Below, one piece after another: positions 47,408 to 59,199 of a stretch of 64,000 bases of DNA. Position 1 is the first letter of the stretch; each line of letters begins with the position of its first letter. The notes below the pieces were generated by a model, which saw only the letters and a list, made by a program, of their open reading frames with translations, ran no database searches and was not told the DNA's origin. This DNA comes from Malus domestica (lineage: Eukaryota > Streptophyta > Magnoliopsida > Rosales > Rosaceae). A program made the position numbers and the translations under genes. The stretch lies in the NCBI RefSeq assembly GCF_042453785.1, contig NC_091675.1, forward strand, positions 3,980,501 through 4,044,500, written 5' to 3'.

Positions 47408-49079
47408 AGAACTTAGGAGATTAGTAGTCAGTCTGGAGTTTAATCGATAAAACACAAGTGTAACGTAAAAAAAATGTACACCTCGCCATGGGCATCATAA
47501 TTAACTGTAAGACATAATCAAACCTTATCTTAATTTGAAAGCGCAAAGCTTTTTATAATACCCAAGCCTGCAAGGTAAAGTAATCCCAAACCATGTAAGC
47601 ACCAGTAAGCACACATCAAGAAAAACTCGAACTTTAGAAAGCTGCAAAAAGGTCTACACATGGAGATGCACATGGGAATTAAAAAAACAAAAAAGGAGAT
47701 TTGGTACAACTATCAAGCCCCAAATCATTATTGTGGATGTTTACAAATTTAAGATGCAAGCCCTGTCCGATAATTAAAACTCAAAAAATGTTTCGCATGT
47801 TCCAAATTTAGTGTAGTACCAAAAAGGTAGTGCAATATCTTTAATTTGGCAACTCAACATAACAAAATCAAGTATAATTGAGGAGATAAAGATACGTAGA
47901 GATGTACTTACACTGAGAGCGGAGCAATTAGAGACATGCACTTTACAGATTCAAATCTCCTCTTCTTAGAATTAACATGCATTATACCCAAAGAATCAAC
48001 GACCTCAAACAAATTAAACTACATATTCAAAAATAGAATATAAAAAATTTGAACTCGGAATTGCAAAATTCATAAACACTTAACCTATCTTCCTTTCAAA
48101 ATTACTAAAAATTTCTCAAACCCTGTTTCCTATAACACCACAAACTTGCCAAATAAGTAAGAGTAAGGTAATAGGAGGCAAATAATTCAAACTCAGACCA
48201 TGTTTAACCCATTCAAAATAAAACTTATATTAAGAAACAATTTAAGAGATCTGATATCAACACACTTACCAAGAGTAAGGTAATAGGAGGCAAATAATTA
48301 AATCGAAAATTCAAAAATCAAAAACCAAATTAAACTAAAAATTACCCATTAACAAAATGGAAAAAACCAACCCATTGCTCTCGAAGTGACCACAACAATA
48401 TCCCAGGTCAAGTATGGACGGTGTGCCGTCGACTAGTCAAGCAAGAACACGCAAGTAGACGGCTAGTCTAAGCGAGTAGATCTTGAATCGACTACGAGCA
48501 AGCGAAGGTGAAGCTGTTGATGGAAGCGTAGCCGATACAACGAAGGAAGATCCATCCACTATTAGAGAAGGAAAGTCGAGATATATGACCAGGAAGTGAG
48601 ATGCGGCGAGAAACCTCCTCAAAAAGAGCCAAAGAAGAATCGAGAGAGAGAGAATGAACTAGAAAAATTTGGGAAAAAAAAGTACAGAGAGAGCCTAGGG
48701 TTTGAAGAGAGGCTTAATCTCATTAGGAATTGAGAAGGGAGGTTGTGTCAAATCTCACATGCAAGTATAGAAAACAACTTAGAACATCGAAATGAATTAA
48801 ATGTAGGTAGTTACAGACCTTACCTCAGTAGGGAAAACGATGAACTCACCGGAACTCTCTCGGATTCGAGACGAAGCTCTGGTTCTCCGATTTGAGGTTC
48901 GAGTCTAAGTTCTGGGACTTTGGGTTCTAGTTCTGTGTCTGGTGTGAGGTTGGGATGAGGATGGTGGTGATTTGGTGTTCGAAGTCGCCGGAGAACGTGG
49001 TGGCTGTGTTGCTCGGGGATAAGCGAGCTAAGAGAGAGAAGAGAAGGATGGAGGACAGAGAGAGAAGAGAGACAAGTGT

Positions 49080-50403
49080 GGGGATGGCAAAAATAAGTGA
49101 GGGGAAAATGAGTGGGTTTGCACGGGGAAGAGAAACTCACACGTGGGTAGGTCCCACAACACACCACTCAAACATAAACAATATTAAAATAATTCAAATG
49201 CACAAATCCATAATGGACAATACTTGGGTACTAAATAGTCAGTACCCAAAATACTAACCACATGAAGTGAACCAATGAGAACAAACCATATGTTACAACT
49301 TTAATTTATATATGTGTAACCAAACACAATATTAACATCACATCTAAACATCCCCTTTCTTCCTCAATGCCTCCCCCTTCCTGCCTCTCTCCTTCTTGCT
49401 TCTGCCATGGTCTCAGCGTCAGAAACCTTGTCCTCCCCAACGCTTCCGGTAACCTCGTCTCATCCGTCGGTGCCACACACTTCTCCTATATGTTTTTTTT
49501 CTTTTCAATTTTCTTCTTTCACAGCACTTGCATGCTCAACATGACTGTTTAGAGAGCTAATTAAGAAAGGATAATAATTGGGTCCTCACTAGGGAGTACC
49601 TAAGTTACCGATCATCTAATGTGGACCACTAAAATTAGAACATCTATCAAATAAAACTCTCCCCAAAATCCCACTATCTTTCTAACCAAACACACCATTT
49701 TTCTCTTTTACTAGTTTCCAAACATCCACCTTCTCTCTCACTAAGAACACAGCTGTCATACCTCCACCAACCACCTCTCACCCCTTTCTCCCGAAGCCAT
49801 GGCAGCTCTACCCCCAATTTTCACCAACCCATGATAGATCATATCCATCTTACCAACCTTATGAAGGAATTTTCACCCAGAAGAAAAATTACGAAGGAGG
49901 TTGAAATTATTTGGGAAAATTTGGGCTTATGTACTGCCATGAATTCCATGACGGAGAAGTCCGACGACACCGACGGATGAGACGAGGTTACCGAAAGCGT
50001 TGGGGAGGACAAGGTTTCTAGCGCTAAGACCATGGCAGAAGCAAGGAGAAGAGAGGCAATAGGGGGGAGGCATTGAGGAAGAAAGGGGATGTTTGGATGT
50101 GAGGTTAATATTGTGTTTGGTTACACATATATAAATTAAAGTTGTAACAGATGGTTTGTTCTCATTGGTTCACTTCATGTGGTTAGTATTTTGGGTACTG
50201 ACTGTTCAGTACCCAAGTATTGTCCATCCATAATTATGCCAACATGAGAGATACAAAGTTTGAGTGTGGGGAATGGGGATGGCAAAAAGAGAGTGAGGGG
50301 AAAATGAGGGGGTTTGCATGAGGAAGAGAGACTCACACGTGGGTGGGTCCCACGGCACACCATTCAAACATAAACAATATTAAAACAATTCAAATGCACA
50401 AAT
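49080..50403 (+). repeat. 128-bp direct repeats flanking the foldback element
   Basis: 49080-49207 and 50275-50403 are direct copies at high identity (GGGGATGGCAAAAA... ACTCACACGTGGGT... CATAAACAATATTAAAA... AATTCAAATGCACAAAT). They lie just outside the foldback's target duplications. Confidence 0.85.
49215..50225. mobile_element. Foldback MULE-type element with 258-bp arms, nested in CACTA
   Basis: Left arm 49215-49472 and right arm 49968-50225 are inverted copies of equal length and more than 90% identity, beginning GGACAATACTTGGGTACT. The flanking ATCCATAAT (49206-49214 and 50226-50234) is a perfect 9-bp duplication, as in Mutator-like elements. The 495-bp core has no recognisable gene. 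Transcription across it would give a long hairpin RNA. Confidence 0.9.
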
Positions 50404-51176
50404 ATATAATTGTAACAATATATGCCTTTGCTATATGGGAAGTGGAATGATTTATTATTTATTACTATTTACTGGACACAATTTTTAAAATTTGTGTCAC
50501 AAAAAGGAAATTGAAATGAAGGCCTTGAGGTGTTTAAAAGCAGAGAACTCTCGAGTATTCGAGAGAGAAATTAGGGTAGAGGCGTTTGGGTTTGAAGTGG
50601 TGTTGCTAGGGTGATCAGAGAGAGAAGAGGTGGAGCGGCTACTAGGGCTGAGAAACTACCAAATGGAGCTGCATATCACTTATACGTGCATGCCTTATGC
50701 CTTTCACTGCTTCCAAGTGATGAGTTCAAAACTAGGTGGTTTATGTCCCTTCTCTTTTCATTTTTCTTCTGCTACTTTTATTTTATGCGCACAAAAAAAA
50801 AATTAAAAAACTAATAGAGAGAGCAAGAGGGGGGGAGGGCATGACAAGATTTTTTTATTTAAATATATTAAATTAGAGGGCACGAGAACTTTTATTGTGC
50901 TCTTGTATATTAATAAAAAAAAATCTAATTTCTGACATGAAAAGGACATACACAAACTAGGCACAATAGTTTGGTGCTCAAATTTTTGTAGGCACAAATA
51001 AACTTTTCTATTTTTCTTTTTCGGCACAAACTAATGTGCCCTTTGTTTAGAGGGCACATTTGAGATGGTTTTGGTGCTCATTGACATTTAAAAAGCACAA
51101 ATATGTATTTGTGCTCAATGATAATAAAAAGGGCACAAATGAATTGTGTTCTTAGCCTATTTTTGTTGTAGTGAAA

Positions 51177-52014
51177 GTCTTTGGTTATGGACCTGCTGTT
51201 ATGGTCTAACAAAACATAAAATTTATTTTGTTGATTAATTCCTGTACTCTTCGCAAACAAGACTCTAAAAGCTAAATGTAATCATGTTTGATCACTGTTA
51301 TATAGTTTTCTGTTTGGTCATTCGATTATTATTACACTCCTACTAGAGTTTTCTTCATATATTTATTTATTTTTAGTCATCACATCAAATAAACAAACGA
51401 AACGACGTGTAAGATTCAACATAGATTGGATAAGAAAAAAAAAATAATGTGTTGAATATAATTTCTTATCGGAGTGCACCATAGTTTTACATGATATAGT
51501 CCAAAAATCATAATATTTGAAACAAAACGAACACTTACAAATAATGTTTGATTATAGACCATAACTTCGGAATAGACTCCGAGTTTATACACGAGCCTTG
51601 GCGTACGGAGAGTTTATGCACATCGTGACTTGTGGTCATTTATAATTTCCGGTTATAAAAATACTTTGTAAAATGATATTGTTTCTATTTAAAAAAGATA
51701 GACAAATACACGCCATTGAAGAAGGTATCAGCTTCAGGTTAACTATATACTATGAGCAACTTTAAAAGAATCTCACTTTTTTCCTCAGAAAAATAAAGAA
51801 CCTCAAATATTGTACATGTTGCCAACGTAATTAAGTAATTTAATTGATGTTTTCATATATATATATAAACTTTCTGAACGTTAGTCTGACTTGAATACAG
51901 TACATCTGAATCAATAACTAAAAAACCTCAAATACAAAAATGAATTCAAAGTACAAAAGAATCAACAAATAATCAATATATTAAACAAACGAGGCAGCGC
52001 GTGCATGCAGTCTA
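51177..52014. other. Remainder of duplicated unit 2 between CACTA and SAUR copy 2
   Basis: Flank DNA also seen in other units: GGTCTAACAAAACATAAAAT matches about 53341, and GTGCACCATAGTTTTACATG matches about 63343. No gene. Confidence 0.6.
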
Positions 52015-52326
52015 CTACTTTTTGAAGATCTTGAGCAACTGATCGAAGGTGTTGGTCGTACATGCAAGCTCAATTGGCCCGTCAATCTTTGCATCGAACA
52101 CATCCGACTCCGACTTCTTGATGAGTTGTTGGAGAGTTGGATTCAAGAGATACTTCAAAGGAACTTGATATAGCTTTCGTTCTTGTCCGACGTACACATT
52201 GATATAACCTTTCTTGGGGAGCTGGGACTTGCTTAAAGCTGTGTAACTTTTCTTGGAGAACTGGGACTTGCTCAACTTCTTGACGAACGTACTCGTCTTT
52301 TCTCGAACAATTCTTGCAAGATTCAT
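52015..52326 (-). CDS. SAUR: SAUR-like protein, copy 2
   Basis: Same family and length (103 residues) as copy 1, with MNLARIVREKTSTFVKK, the core INVYVGQERKLYQVPLKYL and the ending DQLLKIFKK. Differences fall mostly in the N-terminus (RIV, SQF, SQL) and ending, while the central core is unchanged, which suggests selection on the protein. A minus-strand TATATATAA at 52520-52528 is about 195 bp upstream. It lies between the CACTA-disrupted relic A and relic B. Confidence 0.87.
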   Translation of the reverse strand: MNLARIVREKTSTFVKKLSKSQFSKKSYTALSKSQLPKKGYINVYVGQERKLYQVPLKYLLNPTLQQLIKKSESDVFDAKIDGPIELACTTNTFDQLLKIFKK

Positions 52327-52519
52327 TGTTTCTACTTCTCCTTGACGACTAAACGAAGGGTTTTCTGAAAGCTAGGGTTTAGTGAGAACTGCAAATAAGA
52401 GAAAAAACTGGGAGTTACGGATTGGAGGGACAAGAGGGAAAAGCTAGGGCTAGTTGGACGTGAAGATTGGAGACAAAAAAATTGAAAGTCTAGAACTGAG
52501 AGACTGAAGGTCTTGTGTT

Positions 52520-52528
52520 TATATATAA
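52520..52528 (-). promoter_or_regulatory. TATA box of SAUR copy 2
   Basis: Same TATATATA block with upstream GCTTTTATTGATT as in the other two SAUR copies. Confidence 0.55.
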
Positions 52529-52815
52529 TCAATAAAAGCGGCATGGGTTTCCAAAACCTAGTCTGCAAGGGTTTCCAAATTGGTCCAAAAAATCATAATA
52601 TTCAGAACAAAATGATAAAAAAGAAAATATTGATCATAAGAGTCTTGATCTCTTAGTTACTTGGGGTCCAAGGATTCATAGTCATTTATCTTTGGATTTG
52701 ATATTAAGGGTTGAGATTAAAACACTAAAAACATCTAAATTAAAGGATGGATGACCATACGTTCCTCAACCACTAGGTAAAAAATCTAGATAAGAATATG
52801 AACTCTCACTAATGG

Positions 52816-52986
52816 GAGAGATTTTTCAGTGTGACCGGTATAAGGAGTGGTACACTACATGTTATTATACAAATGGTGTGATATGTGTGCTAAAAAGTTA
52901 ATAACTTAAAAATTAAAATTTCCCCATCACTCCTATTAAAACACATGATGTACCATTTGTGTTCCCGTCACAACTAAAAATTTCTC
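52816..52986. mobile_element. 171-bp MULE-type MITE with 9-bp duplication
   Basis: Ends GAGAGATTTTTCAGTGTGAC and its imperfect inverse. CACTAATGG (52807-52815) and CACTAGTGG (52987-52995) are the duplication with one change. The corresponding site in unit 4 (about 62866, CTCACTAGTGGGAGAG) has no insertion. Confidence 0.82.
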
Positions 52987-53106
52987 CACTAGTGGTAGAG
53001 TTTACATCTTCGGTTTTCTAGTGGGCGTAAATTACAATTTATTGGAGGAGCTTCAGGTTTTTTATTACATTTAGTGACGGTTGAGATTCGTTCACTATAT
53101 TATATC

Positions 53107-53234
53107 ACGTGTTGACAATGTGTGTGGTGACCCGCAACCTCTTCTGCACTGCACCCTTCAACAGGAGGCGGTGGAGGAACAAGTGGCAGCCACCGGTTAA
53201 GTCTTCAGCTTGGTTTTTCGAGTTTGAGCTCAAC
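53107..53234 (+). pseudogene. Glycine decarboxylase exon 15 relic B
   Basis: Copy of the last exon (CGTGTTGACAATGTGTGTGG...GAGGCGGTGGAGGAACAAG) with added bases that shift the frame and no upstream exon attached. Followed by DNA leading into relic C. Confidence 0.88.
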
Positions 53235-53907
53235 CCTAAGTGTCGGGTTATGGATTAACAACGTCATTCTTATATATCCTGACACTGTCGTGATCGAACC
53301 ATGAACAAACAGAAAGATTTTTCTTTTTTCCTACTGTGATGGTCTAACAAAAAATAAGATTTATTTTGTTGATTAATTCCTGGACTCTAGGTAAAAGACT
53401 CTAAAAACTCCAACTGTTATGTTTGATCAACTTTTATATTAAATAGTACTTTCTTTTTGGTCATTCCTTTTAGTACAGTTTTATTCTTAATGTATACCAA
53501 GTAATTAATGTTTCTTGCTTGCAGGCCGAGTTAGACAGGTTTTGTGATGCTCTAATTTCCATCAGAGAGATTTGCTCAGGTTGAGAAAGGAAAAGCCGAT
53601 CTTCACAGCAATGTCCTTAAGGTAAAAGCTCTGTTCATCTCTCTCCTCCAAGATTATAAGTCAATTACTCATTAATCTACATAAGTATAAAATAGTTTTT
53701 GAACTCCTTCTGCAGGGAGCTCCTCACCCGCCATCCCTGCTCATCCATGCAGCTTTCCCCGCTTCCCGGCTCTGCTCTTCCAAGTTCTGGCCTGCTACAT
53801 GTATGCAATTTACACCAAATAAAAAGAACTACGACGGCATGGAAGTTGCTAAGTGTTGCTATACATTCATTTTGGTATTGTCTGCCTTTATTGACGATTG
53901 AATTCCG

Positions 53908-54424
53908 TGTTAAAAGAGTCCAACCCCAGCCCATTCTACACAAATCCAGAAAATTCAAGCACCAAAGTCGGTGCATCATGCAAGCATAACAATATGCTAG
54001 ATAATTCTAGCATTATCAAGTCGGTGGGTGTGTGTGTAATCATGAAAGTTCTAGCAAGTTGTAATATTATATGGCTATTAGCCATATGTCGGAAGCATGC
54101 ATGATTAGTAGCTAGAATGATCTAGCAATGTTCAATGTCGGCAAACATGCCTATAAATAGGTGTGTGATGTTGTGATGCAATCAACCAAGCAAGAAGAAG
54201 AAATAAGTAACCAAGTGAGAGTGAGAAGTAAGAGTAGTCTTGTGAGGAGTGTGAGTGATCTAGAGTTTGTCTCTAGAAAGTGAATGAGTGTCATTGTTTC
54301 TAAAGAATGTCTTTGAGAGTTTGTGTGTTGTAATATTTTGTGTGTATAATACAAGTAATTTGTTTACTTGTTTTGTCTCTCCAACACTTGTGTTAGAGTT
54401 GTGTACTCTAAGTTTTTCCCAACA
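53908..54424 (+). mobile_element. Solo LTR, 517 bp, with 5-bp duplication
   Basis: Starts TGTTAAAAGAGTCC and ends CCCAACA; TTCCG flanks both sides (53903-53907 and 54425-54429). A TATA box (CTATAAATAGG) lies at about 54151. The parent intron at about 44071-44090 is uninterrupted, which confirms the insertion. No internal retrotransposon DNA remains, so LTR-LTR recombination is likely. Confidence 0.9.
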
Positions 54425-54490
54425 TTCCGTTAACTATTGTATCAGGACGTGTTGACAATGTGTATGGTGACCGTAACCTTATCTGCACCC

Positions 54491-54992
54491 TGTTGATTAT
54501 TGGCTCAAACAAAGTAGTCTAAAACCAACAATTGATTTCGGCTACTTTTGTGGTCAAAATTGTTGGTTGGCATGCTACATGTGGGAAACAAAAATTACAT
54601 GCAATTGTGCCTAACTCTTTTGACTTGATGGTAGGCCTTTGGCCATTGATGTCTTTGAGAAGCCACTTTCTTTGGCCTATAAAAGGAGGAGAGAGAAAAA
54701 TAGCAAGAAGCCATTCGGCATAGAGAAGAATTTTCTCAAATTGTCTTGCTTTGTATTTTTGGTTTTCTCTTCCTATTGTAAGTGTGAGAGCTTGGGTTAT
54801 TTGGGTCTTTGGGAAATTGAGTGATAAACACTATTGTATGTTCTCATTGATTATAGTGGAATACTCCGTTGTCTCCAAACTGGATGTAGACATTGCCGAA
54901 CCAGTATAAATCTTGGTGTTCTTGTTGATAGTGGTTTTATTTTGTTCTGTTTTATTTTTTCACGTACAGTCGAATGCCGCTTCCGCACAACA
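54491..54992 (+). repeat. 5' LTR of the copia element
   Basis: 502 bp, TGTTGATTATTGGC...CCGCACAACA. TATA box at 54678-54684 (TATAAAA). Shorter than the 3' LTR by 28 bp just after the TATA box. Confidence 0.95.
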
Positions 54993-54994
54993 AG

Positions 54995-55007
54995 TGGTAC
55001 CAGAGCC
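54995..55007 (+). other. Primer-binding site of the copia element
   Basis: TGGTACCAGAGCC, two bases after the 5' LTR; one base from the usual initiator-Met tRNA complement TGGTATCAGAGC. Confidence 0.75.
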
Positions 55008-55094
55008 CAGTTCCGTGAATAGTGTTGGCACTACAGTATCTGTGAACAGTATTGTACCTATGAACAGTGTCGTATTATGAATAGTGCCGAGTAG

Positions 55095-58000
55095 ATGGCT
55101 GGAGATAAAGATGAATCTGCAAAGAAGGAATCAGCATCGTCTTCATCTAATAGACATCCAACCACTACTACAAGGTTAGAGGTTGATAAATTCAATGGCT
55201 CTAATAATTTTGGTATGTGGCAATGTGAAGTTATGGATGTGTTGTATCAACAAGAGTTGGATATGGTTCTGGAAGATAAACCAGAAGATATTGATGACAA
55301 GCAATGGACGCGAATTAATCTTCATGCTTGTGCTGCTATTCGATCGTTCCTTGATAAGGAGTTGAAATACCCGTATATGAAGGAAACTTCTGCTAAGGAG
55401 TTATGGACGAAATTGGAGGAGAAGTATATGACCAAGAGCGCAGAAAATCGTCTCTTCTTGAAGAAGCGACTCTTTCGATTTCAGTATCGTCCAGGTATCT
55501 CTATGCACGAACACCTCAATGATTATAATAAAATACTTGCTGATTTAGCAAACCTTGATGTGAAAATTCCTGACGAGGACAAGGCACTATGTTTGTTAAA
55601 TTCATTGCCTGATGATTATGATCATTTGACAACTACTCTATTGTATGGAAAATCCGAGGTGAAACTTGATGAGGTGTCTGCGGCATTGGTGAATCATGAG
55701 TGTCGTAAGAAGGAACTGAAGACTCACAATTCACAAACCGAGGCATTTGTTGCAAGGGATCGAACAGAGGAAAGAAAATCTGGGAAGCGGGGAAAATCTC
55801 GTTCAAAGTCACGAGGGAAGTTTCCTGCTAAAGATGAATGTGTTTTTTGTCGCCAAAAGGGTCATTGGAAGAAAGACTGCCCCAAATTGAAGAACAAAGA
55901 GAAGGAGAAAGCGGGTTCTGAAGCAAATATTGCAAAATCTGGAGATGATGACGATTTCGAGTTTGCTTTGGCTAGTTCATATGCTGATGGTCACTCCAAT
56001 GAGTGGATTTTGGATTCAGGTTGCACCTATCATATGTGTCCCATTCGGGAATGGTTTTCTAATTTCGAGGAGCTGGATGGTGGAGTTGTTTTGATGGGTA
56101 ATAATAATGCCTGCAAAACACAAGGGATAGACAAAATCTGTTTGAAGATGCATGATGGAACAGTCAGATAATTAAGTGATGTTTGGTATGTACCGGATAT
56201 GAAGAAAAATCTCATCTCACTGGGTGCATTGGAATCCAAGGGTCTCAAGATCACCATGGAGGGTGGAGTTCTTAAAGCTGTGTACGGGGCACTGGTGGTG
56301 ATGAAAGGTATAAGACAAAATAACTTGTATTTCTTGCAGGGGAGTACAGTTATTGGTGGAGCAGCTGTCACCGAAGCTGCTGACGCAGATAGCACAGACA
56401 CCACGAGGTTATGGCATATGCGTCTTGGGCATGCTGGTGAAAAAGCGTTGCAAGGATTGGTGAAGCAAGGCTTATTGAAAGGTGCAAAGGCATGCAAATT
56501 GGAATTCTGTGAGCATTGTGTGTTGGGTAAGCAAACTAGAGTAAAATTTGGCACTGCTATTCACCACACTAAAGGCATTCTTGATTATGTTCACACTGAT
56601 GTTTGAGGACCTTCCAAGAATGCATCTTGGGGAGGTAGCCATTATTTTGTCTCCTTTGTTGATGACTTCTCTAGAAGAATATGAGTGTACACCATGAAGC
56701 GTAAAGATGAAGTCTTGAAGATATTCCTGAAGTGGAAAAAGATGATTGAAACGCAAAGCGGTCGAAAGATCAAGACTCTCATATCAGACAATGGAGGTGA
56801 ATATAAGTCTGATCCTTTCTTGAAAGTTTGTCAAGATGAGGGTATTGTGAGGCATTTCACGGTTAGGGAGACACCGCAACAGAATGGGGTGGCGGAGCGC
56901 ATGAACCGTACTTTGCTTGAGAAAGTTCGGTGTATGTTGTCTAATGCTGGATTAGGCAAGGCATTTTGGGCTGAGGCACTCACTTATGCAAGCCATCTCA
57001 TTAATCGATTGCCAGCTACTGCGAATGAGGGCAAAACGCCCATGGAGGTATGGTCTAGTAAACCTTGTACTGATTACAAGTTTTTACACATATTTGGTTG
57101 TTCTGCTTACTAGTATGTCAGAGAAAGCAAGTTGGATCCAAGAGCAAAGAAAGTTCTATTTATGGGCTTTAGCACTGGCGTGAAGGGATACCGACTCTGG
57201 TGTCCAGATGAGAAGAAATTTGTTGTAAGCAGATATGTGACTTTTGATGAGGCTGCTATGGTTAATCAGAACAAGCATGAAGGTGAAACTGAAGCGACCG
57301 AGACCATGAGTAGCTCAAAACAGGTGGAGTTACTAAATACTCCAGTTGTTCCAGTAAGGTCTGATGTTACAACCACTAGTCCTACAGTTAATTCTGATGA
57401 TAAGGACGAGGATGATTAAGAGGAAACACTTACCCAAGAGCCTCCACAGCAACAAGACTATATTGTAACCAGAAGATCGAGAAGGGAAATTCGAAAGCCT
57501 GCTCGATTTACTGATATTGTGGCATATGCACTTCCTGTTATTGAAGATGATATTCCATCCGCCTACAAAGAAGCTGTCATGAGTTCAGAGTGCGAGTTGT
57601 GGAAGAAATCTATGGATGAGGAGATGAAATCTCTTCATAAAAATGAGACTTGGAATCTGGTTCAGTTACCAAAGGGGAAGAAAGCAATTGGTTGTAAATG
57701 GGTGTATGCCAAAAAGATGGAATCTTTGGGAAAAGACAATGTAAGATTCAAAGCCAGATTGGTAGCTAAAGGCTACACTCAGAAGGAAGGCATTGACTAC
57801 AATGAGGTATTTTCTCCTGTAGTAAAACATTCTTTTATTCGTATTTTGTTGGCTTTGGTTGTGCAGTTTGACCTTGAGTTGGCCCAACTTGATGTCAAGA
57901 CTGCGTTCTTACATGGTGATTTGGAGGAAGAGATTTATATGTCTCAGCCAGAAGGTTTTAAGGTTGCTGGAAAGGAAAATTGGGTTTGCAAATTGGAAAA

Positions 58001-59129
58001 ATCATTGTATGGCTTAAAGCAGTCTCCAAGACAATGGTACAAGCGATTTGATCGATTTATGATCGGGCAAAAGTACACAAGAAGTCACTGTGACCATTGT
58101 GTATACTTTCGCAAACTACAAGATGGAACCTTCATTTATCTGCTTTTATATGTTGATGATATGCTTATAGCATGTAAGAGCAAAGTGGAGATTGAAAGAT
58201 TGAAGACTCAACTAAGTAATGAATTTGAGATGAAGGACTTGGGAGAAGCTCGGAAGATACTAGGTATGGAAATTGAAAGAGATAGAGCGAATGGCAAGAT
58301 TAGTCTGTGTCAGAAGCAATATTTGAAGAATGTACTACAACGTTTCAGGATGAATGAAAATTCAAAACCGGTTAGTACACCTTTTGCCTCTCATTTCAAA
58401 CTTAGCGCTTCTATGTCTCATAAAACTGTTGAAGAGAGTCAGTACATGGCTCAAATTCCTTATGCAAATGTTGTTGGTAGTTTGATGTATGCTATGGTGT
58501 GTACTAGGCCTGATATTTCACAAGCTGTTAGTATTGTCAGTAGATATATGCATAATCCAGGAAAAGGGCATTGGCAAGCTGTGAAATGGATTCTACGGTA
58601 TATTCTGGGTACTGTGGATGTTGGTTTATTGTTCCAGCAGGATAAAGTTACTGGTCAATGTGTTGTTGGATATGTGGATTCTGATTACGCAGGTGATTTG
58701 GACAAGCGTAGGTCCACTACTGGTTTTGTATTCACTATTGCTGGAGGTCCAGTAAGTTGGAGGTCGATTCTGCAATCTACAATTGCTTTGTCGACTACTG
58801 AGGCAGAATACATGGCTATAACAGAAGCTATAAAGGAAGCCATCTGGCTTCAAGGGTTGCTTGATGACTTAGGGGTTCAACAAGACCATGTGGATGTTCA
58901 TTGCGACAGTCAGAGTGCTATTCATTTAGCAAAGAATCAAGTTCATCATGCACGTACGAAACACATTGACGTGAGGTTCCATTTTGTTCGTGAGGTTATT
59001 GACGAGGGAGATATTCTTCTTCAGAAGATTGGGACCGCTGACAATCCTACGGATATGTTAACAAAGCCAGTTTCATTGCACAAGTTTAAGCACTGCTTAG
59101 ACTTGATTGGAATTTGTAAAATTTGTTGA
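55095..59129 (+). pseudogene. Copia gag-protease-integrase-RT-RNase H frame, broken by five stops
   Basis: One frame runs from ATG 55095 to TGA 59127-59129 with stops at 56169, 56604, 56682, 57111 and 57417 and no frameshift. In order: gag with a CCHC zinc knuckle (CVFCRQKGHWKKDC), aspartic protease (WILDSGCTYHMCP), GAG-pre-integrase HHCC region, integrase core (SDNGGEYKS and QQNGVAERMNRTLLEK), reverse transcriptase ([23 protein letters not shown]) and RNase H (STTEAEYMA), ending PTDMLTKPV. The 57519-59129 part (RT-RNase H) is uninterrupted. The order integrase before RT is diagnostic of Ty1/copia. The element cannot make a full polyprotein without readthrough. Confidence 0.95.
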
Positions 59130-59199
59130 TTGCCCCCATGGGGGATTGGGAGACGACTATTAGGAGTTCTACTTAGAGGGTTTGAGCCAAGGTGGAGAT

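Larger units (their letters stand above)
46269..51173. mobile_element. Non-autonomous CACTA transposon, 4.9 kb
   Basis: Starts CACTACAACAAAACTGGGCA and ends TTTTTGTTGTAGTG, perfect CACTA ends inverted over 13 bp. AAA is duplicated (46266-46268, 51174-51176). Subterminal regions (46280-46460 and 50880-51150) carry many GGGCAC/GTGCCC words in both orientations, the family's typical transposase-binding repeats. The unoccupied sites CTCAACACAAAGTCTGG (about 44210) and CTCAAGACAAAGTCTGG (about 59808) confirm the ends. I see no transposase reading frame, so it depends on another element. It contains a nested foldback element. Confidence 0.92.

Noticed and set aside
48437..49167. Minus-strand frames inside the CACTA element
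   Set aside because: Considered as captured genes or transposase; no motif or splice support recognised, so not called as genes.
49839..50033. Minus-strand frame in the right arm of the foldback element
   Set aside because: Lies in inverted-repeat DNA; its partner arm lacks a matching open frame of similar extent and no family is recognised.
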